Of a stretch of DNA of 64,000 bases, positions 7,448 to 15,255 are shown piece after piece. A program made the position numbers and the translations under genes. The DNA lies in contig NZ_LOJI01000001.1 in the NCBI RefSeq assembly GCF_001595965.1, positions 1 to 64,000 on the forward strand, read 5' to 3'. The DNA is from Polynucleobacter yangtzensis (GTDB lineage: Bacteria > Pseudomonadota > Gammaproteobacteria > Burkholderiales > Burkholderiaceae). Every line of letters starts with the position of its first letter. Within the stretch, counting starts at the first letter, position 1. A model generated the notes under the pieces. That model saw nothing but the letters and a program-made list of their open reading frames with translations, was not told the origin of the DNA and ran no database searches.

Positions 7448-7708
7448 ATGGCGACAACTGAGCGCAATTTATTTAATGATTTAATGGATCGATACGGCTC
7501 CATGGTGGGCGGCAAAGACCTCTACCTAGCGCTGGGGTTTAAATCCTATGGCGCCTTTCGCTTAGCCAATGAAAGGAATGAAATTCCAATCAAAATCTTT
7601 AAGATCCCCAAAAGGAGGGATTGGTATGGGCTCACTAGCGATTTAGTTCAGTGGCAGATAAGCCTCACACAAAAGCCCTCAGACAACATAGAAGAGATAG
7701 GGAGCTAA
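7448..7708 (+). CDS. small AlpA/PrtN-like DNA-binding protein
   Basis: The 86-residue protein has a pattern seen in short excisionase or phage-activator proteins: GGKDLYLALGFKSYGAFRLA (a helix-turn-helix-like stretch), then a basic strand FKIPKRRDWYGLTSDLVQW. I chose ATG at 7448 because AAAAGGGA lies about seven bases upstream; the frame stays open to 7373. It could regulate the neighbouring gene or the transposition genes that begin 193 bases downstream. The family assignment is by resemblance only. A hairpin terminator follows at 7715. Confidence 0.5.
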   Translation: MATTERNLFNDLMDRYGSMVGGKDLYLALGFKSYGAFRLANERNEIPIKIFKIPKRRDWYGLTSDLVQWQISLTQKPSDNIEEIGS

Positions 7709-7714
7709 AAATGT

Positions 7715-7755
7715 AAAAAAGCCAGAATCAACCTGAAGGTCTATCTGACTTTTTT
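7715..7755 (+). terminator. hairpin with A- and T-tract ends
   Basis: AAAAAAGCCAGA pairs with TCTGACTTTTTT with one mismatch, and a smaller ACC-TGAA-GGT stem lies inside. It ends the small gene at 7448-7708. Confidence 0.7.
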
Positions 7756-7901
7756 GATGCTTGGATCTGCTGCTGTTCGAACTCACAGTATCTCCAAACC
7801 CCAAAACAAAGTCAATTTATTTGAAGCTTATTTGAGCCGACGCGGGAGAAATGCATTCAATTGATGCCTTTTGACGGTTCAGATCAATCACTGGAGATGC
7901 A

Positions 7902-8615
7902 ATGCAGCAACACTTACCTAGATTAACCGAAGAAAATTTGGCACTAAAAACACTATGTAAAAAATTTAATAATGGGGCATTAATTATTCATGAAAACCCT
8001 ATTCGACAAGTAGGCGGCAAGAAGAATGCCCCGCACTTAAAAACCACTGCATACCATTTTGATGCTCTTGATGTTGATTGGATCAATACAGAGTCAAGTT
8101 TCGAGGCTGACTTTGTTTTAGTAACCGCCCTTGATCCTAGTGTATCTGCCATATATCACCAGAGAGCGACCCTAACGCTTTCTAATGGATCAACATACAC
8201 CCCTGATTTTTTAGTAATCAAGAATGGGCGACTAACAATAGTAGAGGTAAAACCCCATAAATTTACCCTTAAAGCACCTTGGCCACAATTATTTGAGCAA
8301 GCCCAATCTATTTGTGAAGCCCTAAACGTTACCTTTGAAGTTCAAACAGAACTGCAATTTCGCGCAGGAAATATGCATAAAAGGGCCGAATACATTGCAT
8401 TTTGTGCTCGTCTTGAATTCAATTCAGAAGATATTTTATTGACTATAGAAGAGGTATCCAAATACACAGATGGAATTACCTTTGATTTTTTCATGAGAAT
8501 TACAGGCCTTCCAAAGATATTGGTTTTAAAGCTCGTAGCAAGCCGTCACTTGCGCCTTAATGATGCGCTTGAGTATGAAGATGGCTCAATGATTTATTCG
8601 TCAGCAGCTTACTGA
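7902..8615 (+). CDS. tnsA: TnsA-like transposon endonuclease
   Basis: The 237-residue protein has the layout of TnsA, the restriction-enzyme-like subunit that cuts the 5' ends of Tn7-type elements. The catalytic signature is visible: a Glu in SSFEADF (Glu68), Asp102 in TYTPDFLV, and Glu115 with Lys117 in IVEVKPHK. The C-terminal part after about residue 155 resembles the winged-helix region that contacts TnsC. The ATG follows a GGAG sequence by four to five bases. The gene ends one base before tnsB. The presence of TnsA predicts cut-and-paste movement. Confidence 0.85.
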   Translation: MQQHLPRLTEENLALKTLCKKFNNGALIIHENPIRQVGGKKNAPHLKTTAYHFDALDVDWINTESSFEADFVLVTALDPSVSAIYHQRATLTLSNGSTYTPDFLVIKNGRLTIVEVKPHKFTLKAPWPQLFEQAQSICEALNVTFEVQTELQFRAGNMHKRAEYIAFCARLEFNSEDILLTIEEVSKYTDGITFDFFMRITGLPKILVLKLVASRHLRLNDALEYEDGSMIYSSAAY

Positions 8616-8616
8616 T

Positions 8617-10719
8617 ATGAGAAATTATTTTTCAGTTCAAAAGGGATTTTCATTTTTATTTGAAAATGCCGTCCATGAATTTAATAAAGAATTTGTTAAT
8701 TCGAGCTTAGAGACTCGTGTTTATTTTACAAACATGACAACCGGAGAAATCTGGGACAGCACCCGAGAAGATGTCTATCTCAATGTGACCAATAAGTCTT
8801 ACGCGGTGATACAGACAGGGCTAATCGATGACTTCACTTCAGACATACCACTTCACAATAATTACTCAACTATCGAACTAAATCCAAAGCAAAAGTTTGC
8901 TCATGAGAGGCGGTTATTTTATTGTGGTCATTTAATTGCAAAAAATATTAGCGGAAATAATTTTTCTGAATTGCGAGATGAACTCCATAGAATGAAACCC
9001 TTTCTATGTGAGCCAAAAAAACCAAGTCCATCAAGCGTCAGACTTTGGATGCTTCAATATCAACCGCGGGAAGATGCTGCTGATTTAATTTCTGGTCATG
9101 CATTACGTCCGAAAGGGCGATATCGATCACATCCTTCGTTAATAAAAATGGCATTTGAGGTCTTAAAACATCATTACTTCATTCAAAAAAATAATAAAAA
9201 AAATATAACGAGAAAAACAACGCAGGCTTGTGCCATAGAAGTAAATGTGCGCGTGAATAACTTACCGCTATCAGAATTTAAAGAAATATTTCCTGAAAAA
9301 GATCCGTTTACCTATACCGGAAATCCCCCGCTCGCGCTCTTGAGGTGCCCCTATATCAGTATCGCCACCATTAAAAGATTAATTCTAAGTTTTACACCTT
9401 ATGAACGCGATCGTTTGCGCCTGCCAAAGGAATTGGTTAAGAAAAAATGGCAGCACTCAATTGGGGGCGGTTACCCAGAACATGCATTCCAATATGTTGA
9501 ACTAGACCATACGGTATCGGATGTATATGTCTACGACTCGAAACATGGAAATATTATCGGCAGGCCCGTCATAACATTCTTAATTGACTCATTCTCTGGC
9601 TACATCTTGTCTACATGGGTAAGTTTTGATGGCGAAAACATTGGGCGATTCAGTAAAGTCATCGAATTTGCTTACCGAGATAAAACAAGCTTATTAAAAG
9701 AATTTAATCTTCAAAATGACTGGTTTTCTTTACCAGTTAAACCCCTCTATATGCGTATCGACAACGCGCCGTCACAACGCTCCGCAATCTTTTATGCGAT
9801 ATCTAAAAACTTAGGCATCAATCCAGAACGTGGCGCAGTTCGAACACCAGTAATGAAGGGTGGTGTTGAGAATTTGATGAAACGTTACTCGGACGCACTG
9901 CCTCAGCGAGGAAGACCACTTAAACCAGGTGAGGTTTCCATTCCAGGCTATAACCCCCTGAAGGATGCAACCATTGCATTTGACGATTTTATTGCCTGGG
10001 TCTTCAAATGGGTAGTTGACGTGCACAACGTTTCAATTCCTGAGCGCAGTTTAATGTCTCCAAGAGATATTCTGATAGAGGAAATGGAAAAGCTTAAAGG
10101 CACAGTTCCTGTCTACCCAATGATGACTGAAGAGTTTAGGAGAGACCTATCCGTTCCCAAGCAATGCCAGGTAGATAACAACGGCATCACCCTTCTTACA
10201 ATTAACTATCGCAGCCCTGAGTTGCGCGACCTCACCTATCAAATTAGTCCGAAATTCAAAACTGAGGTTAGATTTGACCCTAATGACATGGGCAGTATTT
10301 TTGTCTTGAATAAAAAAACTCAAAATTGGATTACCGTTCCGGCAGTGCGGGAAGACCTGGCAGGAAAAAGTCTTTTCTGGGTGAAATCAGAACGTAAAGC
10401 TCGTCGCCAAACGAACATTGAAAGTGGTGCACTTCAGAGGCATCTTGAGGCGATATATGGCTTTGGCGCATGGCAAGACCAATTTCTATCTTCTAGCAAA
10501 AGAAAATTAAATGAAGCGAAAAAGGACGCTAGGCGCAGACAGGTCGATCAAGATAATCCGCACGGCAAGCCAGACACCCCTCCCATGTTGCCACCGCCTA
10601 CTCAAAAAATGAATCCCATTACGGAGATTGAAGCCCTTACCGCCAATTATGCAGTCGTTAATACTGCTACAGAAACTATTGACCCCCTTATTGACGCGGT
10701 TGTGTATGCACCACTCTAA
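8617..10719 (+). CDS. tnsB: TnsB-like DDE transposase
   Basis: The 700-residue protein is the size of TnsB, which binds the element ends and joins the 3' ends to target DNA. The retroviral-integrase-like core carries Asp297 in ELDHTVSDV, Asp382 in MRIDNAPS and Glu418 in GGVENLMK, all three catalytic residues. N-terminal helical DNA-binding domains (1-280), a beta-barrel after the core (around LTINYRSPELRDL) and a proline-rich tail (TPPMLPPPTQK) follow the family order. The tail probably contacts TnsC. It is coupled to tnsA. Confidence 0.9.
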   Translation: MRNYFSVQKGFSFLFENAVHEFNKEFVNSSLETRVYFTNMTTGEIWDSTREDVYLNVTNKSYAVIQTGLIDDFTSDIPLHNNYSTIELNPKQKFAHERRLFYCGHLIAKNISGNNFSELRDELHRMKPFLCEPKKPSPSSVRLWMLQYQPREDAADLISGHALRPKGRYRSHPSLIKMAFEVLKHHYFIQKNNKKNITRKTTQACAIEVNVRVNNLPLSEFKEIFPEKDPFTYTGNPPLALLRCPYISIATIKRLILSFTPYERDRLRLPKELVKKKWQHSIGGGYPEHAFQYVELDHTVSDVYVYDSKHGNIIGRPVITFLIDSFSGYILSTWVSFDGENIGRFSKVIEFAYRDKTSLLKEFNLQNDWFSLPVKPLYMRIDNAPSQRSAIFYAISKNLGINPERGAVRTPVMKGGVENLMKRYSDALPQRGRPLKPGEVSIPGYNPLKDATIAFDDFIAWVFKWVVDVHNVSIPERSLMSPRDILIEEMEKLKGTVPVYPMMTEEFRRDLSVPKQCQVDNNGITLLTINYRSPELRDLTYQISPKFKTEVRFDPNDMGSIFVLNKKTQNWITVPAVREDLAGKSLFWVKSERKARRQTNIESGALQRHLEAIYGFGAWQDQFLSSSKRKLNEAKKDARRRQVDQDNPHGKPDTPPMLPPPTQKMNPITEIEALTANYAVVNTATETIDPLIDAVVYAPL

Positions 10720-10745
10720 ATTTATTGCCGGTATGTAAATTCCCT

Positions 10746-11612
10746 ATGAACCCTAACAATAATTTAGCCTCACTTCAATTACGTAGCATACGATTAAGAC
10801 ACCCCCTGTTTGAAGAGGCCTTCCATGGCACTTTAGATATCTTAAAAAATGCTCTTGCAACTGCGCGGCCTAACAGCGGTGTCTTAATTCATGGGCATGG
10901 GGGAACGGGTAAATCTACCCTTTTAGACTCACTTAAAAATGCTATTGAAACAGGTACAAATGGTGCGCCCCTTGGAAGGGTGCTTAACATCACATTTGCC
11001 GACTCTATACCAACCCCCAAAAGTCTTTATTCATCAATTCTAAGACAAAGCAATTATGTTTTGAAGATTACCTCACGCTCAACTCGTGATGGAATTTTGG
11101 AAGATCGGGTTGTAGATCAAATTGAACGTGAAAAATACATAGCAATGTTCATAGATGAATCCCAGCAAGTAGTCAAACAGTCCAAAGATGAGCTTAGGAT
11201 ACGAGTGCTTGACGCTGTTAAAAATATTTCGACTAGGACGGGAATTACGACCGTGTTATCGGGGACGAAAGATATTTCGCTATTGTTTGATGGCGCTTTG
11301 GGAGATGGGCAACTAAGCACTCGGTTTGCCACTCGGTTTTATCTTGCTGAATTTCAAACAGAATCGTCCCTAATGGGATTTTTAAACGGCTATACCCAAC
11401 AATGCAGCGCCATGGACATAAATATTATTCGACACAAACATAAAGAAATATTTGAAGGCATTGGAGGAAACTTACGGCGTCTAACGGATTTCATCATCAT
11501 GTCCGTTGAAATGGCTGAAATTGAAAATGTAAGCGTTCTCACAGTTGAGCACCTGAAATTAGCATTTAAGAAATACTACGGAAATGCTCATGCGCGCGTT
11601 AACCCATTCTAG
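10746..11612 (+). CDS. tnsC: TnsC-like AAA+ target-selection ATPase
   Basis: This is an AAA+ ATPase with the Walker A motif GHGGTGKST, about 50 residues from the start, and the Walker B motif YIAMFIDESQQ. A sensor-like region (TVLSGTKDI) and an arginine-bearing segment (STRFATRFYLAEF) follow. TnsC polymers link target selectors to the TnsAB transposase. I prefer ATG 10746 (288 aa); a TTG at 10725 would add seven residues. Neither has a strong ribosome binding site, which fits translational coupling to tnsB. The 3' end overlaps the first tniQ gene by 29 bases. Confidence 0.88.
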   Translation: MNPNNNLASLQLRSIRLRHPLFEEAFHGTLDILKNALATARPNSGVLIHGHGGTGKSTLLDSLKNAIETGTNGAPLGRVLNITFADSIPTPKSLYSSILRQSNYVLKITSRSTRDGILEDRVVDQIEREKYIAMFIDESQQVVKQSKDELRIRVLDAVKNISTRTGITTVLSGTKDISLLFDGALGDGQLSTRFATRFYLAEFQTESSLMGFLNGYTQQCSAMDINIIRHKHKEIFEGIGGNLRRLTDFIIMSVEMAEIENVSVLTVEHLKLAFKKYYGNAHARVNPF

Positions 11613-12585
11613 GTTTCCATTGCGGACAGAGTTGTTCCCGTTTGCAACCTTTCCAATTCAAGATGGACTGCTACCGGGAGAATCTGGTCCCGGTTATGTT
11701 CTGCGGATGGCCAGTAAAAATCATGTTGGCTACTATGAGTTACTACGCCACATTGATCTATACCCATATCCTTATCTCACCATAGATGCCACCACCAAGA
11801 TTGCCCCTCTTTTTGGGGTAATGTCGAAAAACATAATGCGGGTGACCGCAGAAAATTACAAAATATATGGGCAATGTCACACAAAGCTAAACGGCCTAAT
11901 CTTTAAAAAACCTTATCTAATAAGACAAAGATCTCCTCAAGTCTGTCACTTATGCCTTAAAGAAAACAGCTATGCACAACTAGCATGGGATTTAACACTC
12001 TATACAGCCTGCATAGCACATAAAATCAGCCTCATAGATCACTGCCCCTCCTGCAATAAACCGCTAAGCTGGGCTAGAAATGATTTATCTCTCTGCAAAT
12101 GCGGGAAACCACTCTTTAGCGACAGTGTTAAAAGTATCCCCGCCAGTGAATCTCAACTTCTAGTATCTAAAGTTATCAGCCACAAGTTTGCAGGAGATAT
12201 CCCTTGCTCAATTTCAAATACTTTTTTATTTCAATTATTCGATAGCCTATCTTTAGACATCTTTATGAGACTAGTTTGGAGTTTTGGGCTACATGATCAA
12301 AGTAAATTTTCAAGACGCACCCAAGGAAAGCAAATTCCATGCACTAATTCAACAATAGAATTAATTAATCACTCCATAAGCAGGATAAATTACGCGCTTA
12401 ATCATAATTTCTCCAGCCCACTTGAGATTGATATTAATCAAACATCACTCAATGATGTTTTAAACGATGCAAATTACGTGGAATTTAAGAAAATCCACCA
12501 TCTGCTAGACAAGGTCTCTGAGTTAGACAAGCTTCCAAGAATATTAGACTCAAACTCATCTAAACAACTCTCATTATTTGAGTAA
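11584..12585 (+). CDS. tniQ: TniQ/TnsD family target selector, first copy
   Basis: The 333-residue protein opens with the TniQ signature LLPGESGPGYVLRMAS and has paired zinc ligands: CHLC near residue 119, ACIAH at about 141, CPSC, and CKCG near residue 175. It is much shorter than Tn7 TnsD and lacks a long C-terminal DNA-binding region, so what it recognises is unclear. The ATG lies inside the end of tnsC; a later start is possible. The second half is AT-rich and poorly conserved-looking. Confidence 0.82.
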   Translation: MLMRALTHSRFPLRTELFPFATFPIQDGLLPGESGPGYVLRMASKNHVGYYELLRHIDLYPYPYLTIDATTKIAPLFGVMSKNIMRVTAENYKIYGQCHTKLNGLIFKKPYLIRQRSPQVCHLCLKENSYAQLAWDLTLYTACIAHKISLIDHCPSCNKPLSWARNDLSLCKCGKPLFSDSVKSIPASESQLLVSKVISHKFAGDIPCSISNTFLFQLFDSLSLDIFMRLVWSFGLHDQSKFSRRTQGKQIPCTNSTIELINHSISRINYALNHNFSSPLEIDINQTSLNDVLNDANYVEFKKIHHLLDKVSELDKLPRILDSNSSKQLSLFE

Positions 12586-12590
12586 ATTTA

Positions 12591-13388
12591 ATGGCAAAAA
12601 TATCATCTGATTCACCCACTTTACTTTGGCTTCCATCCCCTCTTGAGGAAGAAGTGGCTAGCTCCTGGTTTGCAAGGATACGGCATGAACACCGCTTACC
12701 ACAACATGCATTGTTCGAGGCTTTCGCAATCTTAAAGCCTGTTGATCTTGATGTATCTAACCTCCCTCTATTTTTTAAAAAGATAACTCATGGAATAGAT
12801 GTGGATAAGAATAGCCTCTCAAAAATGGCAACTCAATTTATCTCCAATAGAAATAATAGGAAATTAAATTTTATTTTTAATCGAGACAATAAGTTTCAAC
12901 CGTTTATCTCGTTCTGCCCTGACTGCTTGGCTGAGTCAGTGCCATATTGGAGATATTCATGGCGCCTAAAGTTTTATAGGGTCTGCCATGTTCATGGTCG
13001 ACCAATGAGATTTCGTTGTCAACATTGCAATGGAAGGCAAACCTGTAACTCAACCAATTTAAAGATACCTGCAACGTTACGAAAAGTTGCTTTGAGGTTC
13101 TGCTGTCATTGCTCAGAATCACTATCAGATGAAAAGCCAATTAGGGCACATAAACCAGAAGTAATTGAAAGGCACCTTCTTATCTGGAACTTTCTCTGGG
13201 TGATACTTACTCGATCAAGCCTCTCAGACTACTTTACCCGCAAAAATATTCACTCTTCAATCCCTCATCTTCTAGACATATTCCTTGAAGACAACGGGGA
13301 TACTCATATTGCCGAATATAGACTACTGAGGTTTTCACTAAATAATCTTGCCGCTCAAACGATATCCAGCCCAAACGATTACTCTTAA
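12591..13388 (+). CDS. TniQ family target selector, second copy
   Basis: The 265-residue protein has its own TniQ opening (PLEEEVASSWFARIRHEHRL) and a zinc-binding set: FCPDCLAE near residue 107, VCHVHG, CQHC and CCHC. It shares the family layout with the protein at 11584 but differs strongly in sequence, so it is not a recent duplicate. Elements with two selectors often use two routes, one to a fixed chromosomal site and one to mobile or guided targets. Which protein does which cannot be read from this sequence. It begins five bases after the first copy ends. Confidence 0.8.
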   Translation: MAKISSDSPTLLWLPSPLEEEVASSWFARIRHEHRLPQHALFEAFAILKPVDLDVSNLPLFFKKITHGIDVDKNSLSKMATQFISNRNNRKLNFIFNRDNKFQPFISFCPDCLAESVPYWRYSWRLKFYRVCHVHGRPMRFRCQHCNGRQTCNSTNLKIPATLRKVALRFCCHCSESLSDEKPIRAHKPEVIERHLLIWNFLWVILTRSSLSDYFTRKNIHSSIPHLLDIFLEDNGDTHIAEYRLLRFSLNNLAAQTISSPNDYS

Positions 13389-13674
13389 ATTAGTCCTGCG
13401 CTTTTATTGCAATCTATAACTGTTGCACATACAACAAAAAGAGTAGCCAATGGTTTCGTGTGATTCAGATTCTTAGACCTAATTATTTGGCCGCCACAAC
13501 TCAAGAACCACCGCATATCCAATTTATTTTTTAAATTAAATGAGCTTTTAAGTTATTTTTTTATATTGAACGACCATATTTATTTAAAAATAGTGGTATA
13601 TATTTTTATAAGTCATTGATAAATAAACGTTTTATTTTCAACAATCACTTATCCCCTACATTTGACCTCTTTTT
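13389..13674. other. AT-rich intergenic stretch after the Tn7-like operon
   Basis: No gene is visible. The middle (about 13520-13650) is very AT-rich. This is where an element end could lie if the module ends here, but I found no clear inverted terminal repeat or repeated transposase sites. Confidence 0.5.
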
Positions 13675-13776
13675 ATAATGGGGACAGGCTGGTAGGGCGA
13701 TTCCTACAGATAAATCAGCCTAAAGCCCTTACCGCTCCAATCCGTCCTGCCTAGACTGAACAGTCACCGATTGGAG
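13675..13776 (+). promoter_or_regulatory. promoter -10 and structured 5' leader of the EAL-like gene
   Basis: A perfect TATAAT at 13675-13680 has no good -35, suggesting an activated promoter. The predicted transcript folds into a stacked stem AGGCTG/CAGCCT (13686-13691 with 13716-13721), an inner stem GTAGG/CCTAC (13692-13696 with 13703-13707), then a long hairpin CTCCAATC/GATTGGAG (13735-13742 with 13769-13776) with an inner GACTG/CAGTC stem. The last strand contains the GGAG ribosome binding site, so folding would hide it. No known riboswitch class was recognised. Confidence 0.5.
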
Positions 13777-13783
13777 AATGCTG

Positions 13784-14626
13784 ATGAGCCCGAAATCCCG
13801 GCTGTACACGCTTGTAAAGGCATGGAAGAACAAACCCTTCCACGAAGTACGAGACGCCTGTGGCGACCCCTGGCTTGGCCTTAGTAGCCAAGCTCTCGAA
13901 GAACACCAATCCTGGTCTAAGCGACAAGCGATTAGCCATGAACCCATTTTTAACCGCAAGGGAACAAAACTGACAGGATCCTTATTTAGACCATTGCTCG
14001 TCGCATCAGATATGCAACTACTGCGCCTCTTTATGGAGGGTCTAGATACCGTTTCGTACTGGTATCGCAGCGGTCGCTTTATTCCTGGAATCTTGCCAAT
14101 GCCAACCCATGCCCTAGCCTCAAGTAGCTATGTAGATGCAATGAGTGAATTGATTTTGAACTCACGTCTACCAGTTGGCTTAGTAGCGATTGGCATTCAA
14201 TCCGTCCCAGACTCTGCCACTGTTGATGCTTGTAAAGAAGGCTTGCTTCGTTTACGAAGATTGGGCGTCTTGCTGCATTGCTTAAATTTCTGCGGCAGTG
14301 CTGAAGAGTTGCATTGGATCACTGATATGCAATTAGAAGGCGTGCACATTGATATGAGCACACTTCGTGAGCACAATCTAGCCAGTGATGCGCTATCCCA
14401 GTTAAGACAATCACCATATTCACCCACACAAATTTATGCGGCCAACATTGGCTTAGTACAAGATTTAAAAAATGCATCAACTCTCATTGCAGATCATGCA
14501 TATGGGGGACTAATGATGGCGCCGGTCAGTCGCCATCAAATGCTTCAAATAAACGATAGCCGTATCGCTAAAGCCATTTTTTCGCTGCACCCTCATCAAC
14601 ACCCAAACCAAAACGGAGACAAGTAA
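13784..14626 (+). CDS. degenerate EAL-domain protein (BvgR-like)
   Basis: The C-terminal part follows an EAL-domain fold: LRRLGVLLHCLNFCGSAEEL replaces the usual GV.LALDDFGTG, then LEGVHIDMS stands for the strand before loop 6, and AYGGLMMAPVSR for the end motif. The catalytic EAL and metal-binding acidic residues are not recognisable, so it probably does not hydrolyse cyclic di-GMP and may act as a binding or regulatory protein. ATG 13784 fits GGAG seven bases upstream better than 13778. The last base overlaps the response-regulator start, so the genes are coupled. Confidence 0.65.
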   Translation: MSPKSRLYTLVKAWKNKPFHEVRDACGDPWLGLSSQALEEHQSWSKRQAISHEPIFNRKGTKLTGSLFRPLLVASDMQLLRLFMEGLDTVSYWYRSGRFIPGILPMPTHALASSSYVDAMSELILNSRLPVGLVAIGIQSVPDSATVDACKEGLLRLRRLGVLLHCLNFCGSAEELHWITDMQLEGVHIDMSTLREHNLASDALSQLRQSPYSPTQIYAANIGLVQDLKNASTLIADHAYGGLMMAPVSRHQMLQINDSRIAKAIFSLHPHQHPNQNGDK

Positions 14627-15249
14627 TGAGAAAACGCGTGATGTTGGTAGATGACCATCCAGCAATGCTGATGGCTCTTAAAAGTATGTTGCAAGACCAG
14701 TTGTTATTTGAGATTGCAGGGCAAGCTCAAAATGGAGAGGAGTGCCTCAGGTCAATGAAAGAAGTAAATCCCAATATGGTCATTCTAGATTTAGATATGC
14801 CCAAGACCGATGGGTTTGATGTGATCCGCCGTATCGGCCTCATGTACCCCGATGTGCGCATACTGGTTCTCTCAAGTATGGATGAAGCTGTCTATGGCGG
14901 GAGAGTGCGCTCATTAGGTGGCCATGGCTTTGTCAATAAAACAGCAGGGGCGGATGTCATTTTGGCTGCCTGCGTAGCTATATCTCAAGGATATAACTTT
15001 TTCACTCATGGCAAAAATGGTAATAGCTCATTAAGCGATAACGATAAGCTTGCATTGATTTCGGATCGCGAGCTACAGGTCATGAAATATCTGGGCAAAG
15101 GCAACACCAATCAACAGATATCTGACATGTTACATATCAGTAATAAGACAGTTGCCACTTACAAGACCAGGGTCTTTGACAAACTCGGGATTAATAATAT
15201 TGCTGACCTGATCTTGTTCTGCCGCATGAACAACATCATCGAAAGCTAA
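14626..15249 (+). CDS. NarL/BvgA-type response regulator
   Basis: The 207-residue protein has an N-terminal receiver domain with acidic residues in LVDDHP, the phosphoacceptor Asp55 in MVILDLDMP and the Thr/Ser and Lys positions in VLSSMD and GFVNK. A LuxR-type helix-turn-helix follows (LISDRELQVMKYLGKGNTNQ through VATYKTRVFDKLG). It should act as a phosphorylation-controlled transcription factor partnered with the kinase that starts six bases downstream. The layout with a BvgS-like kinase and an EAL-like gene resembles the Bordetella bvg locus. Confidence 0.88.
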   Translation: MRKRVMLVDDHPAMLMALKSMLQDQLLFEIAGQAQNGEECLRSMKEVNPNMVILDLDMPKTDGFDVIRRIGLMYPDVRILVLSSMDEAVYGGRVRSLGGHGFVNKTAGADVILAACVAISQGYNFFTHGKNGNSSLSDNDKLALISDRELQVMKYLGKGNTNQQISDMLHISNKTVATYKTRVFDKLGINNIADLILFCRMNNIIES

Positions 15250-15255
15250 AGCAAT

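Larger units (their letters stand above)
7902..13388 (+). mobile_element. Tn7-like transposition module (TnsA, TnsB, TnsC, two TniQ)
   Basis: Five genes in one tight operon encode a TnsA-type endonuclease, a TnsB-type DDE transposase, a TnsC-type AAA+ ATPase and two different TniQ-family target selectors. Spacing is 1 to 5 bases or overlapping. The order is the canonical Tn7 order. The element's ends were not found: I looked for TGT...ACA termini with repeated transposase sites in 6463-6580, 7709-7901 and 13389-13777 and saw no convincing pair. The coordinates therefore cover only the gene module. No CRISPR array or Cas gene is in the window. Confidence 0.85.

Noticed and set aside
7709..7901. 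possible right end of the Tn7-like element (TGTAAAAAAGCC at 7713)
   Set aside because: The start fits TGT but no matching ACA end or repeated transposase sites were found, and the sequence is explained by a terminator hairpin.
13735..13776. rho-independent terminator
   Set aside because: The hairpin has no T run and ends in the ribosome binding site of the next gene, so a regulatory leader fits better.
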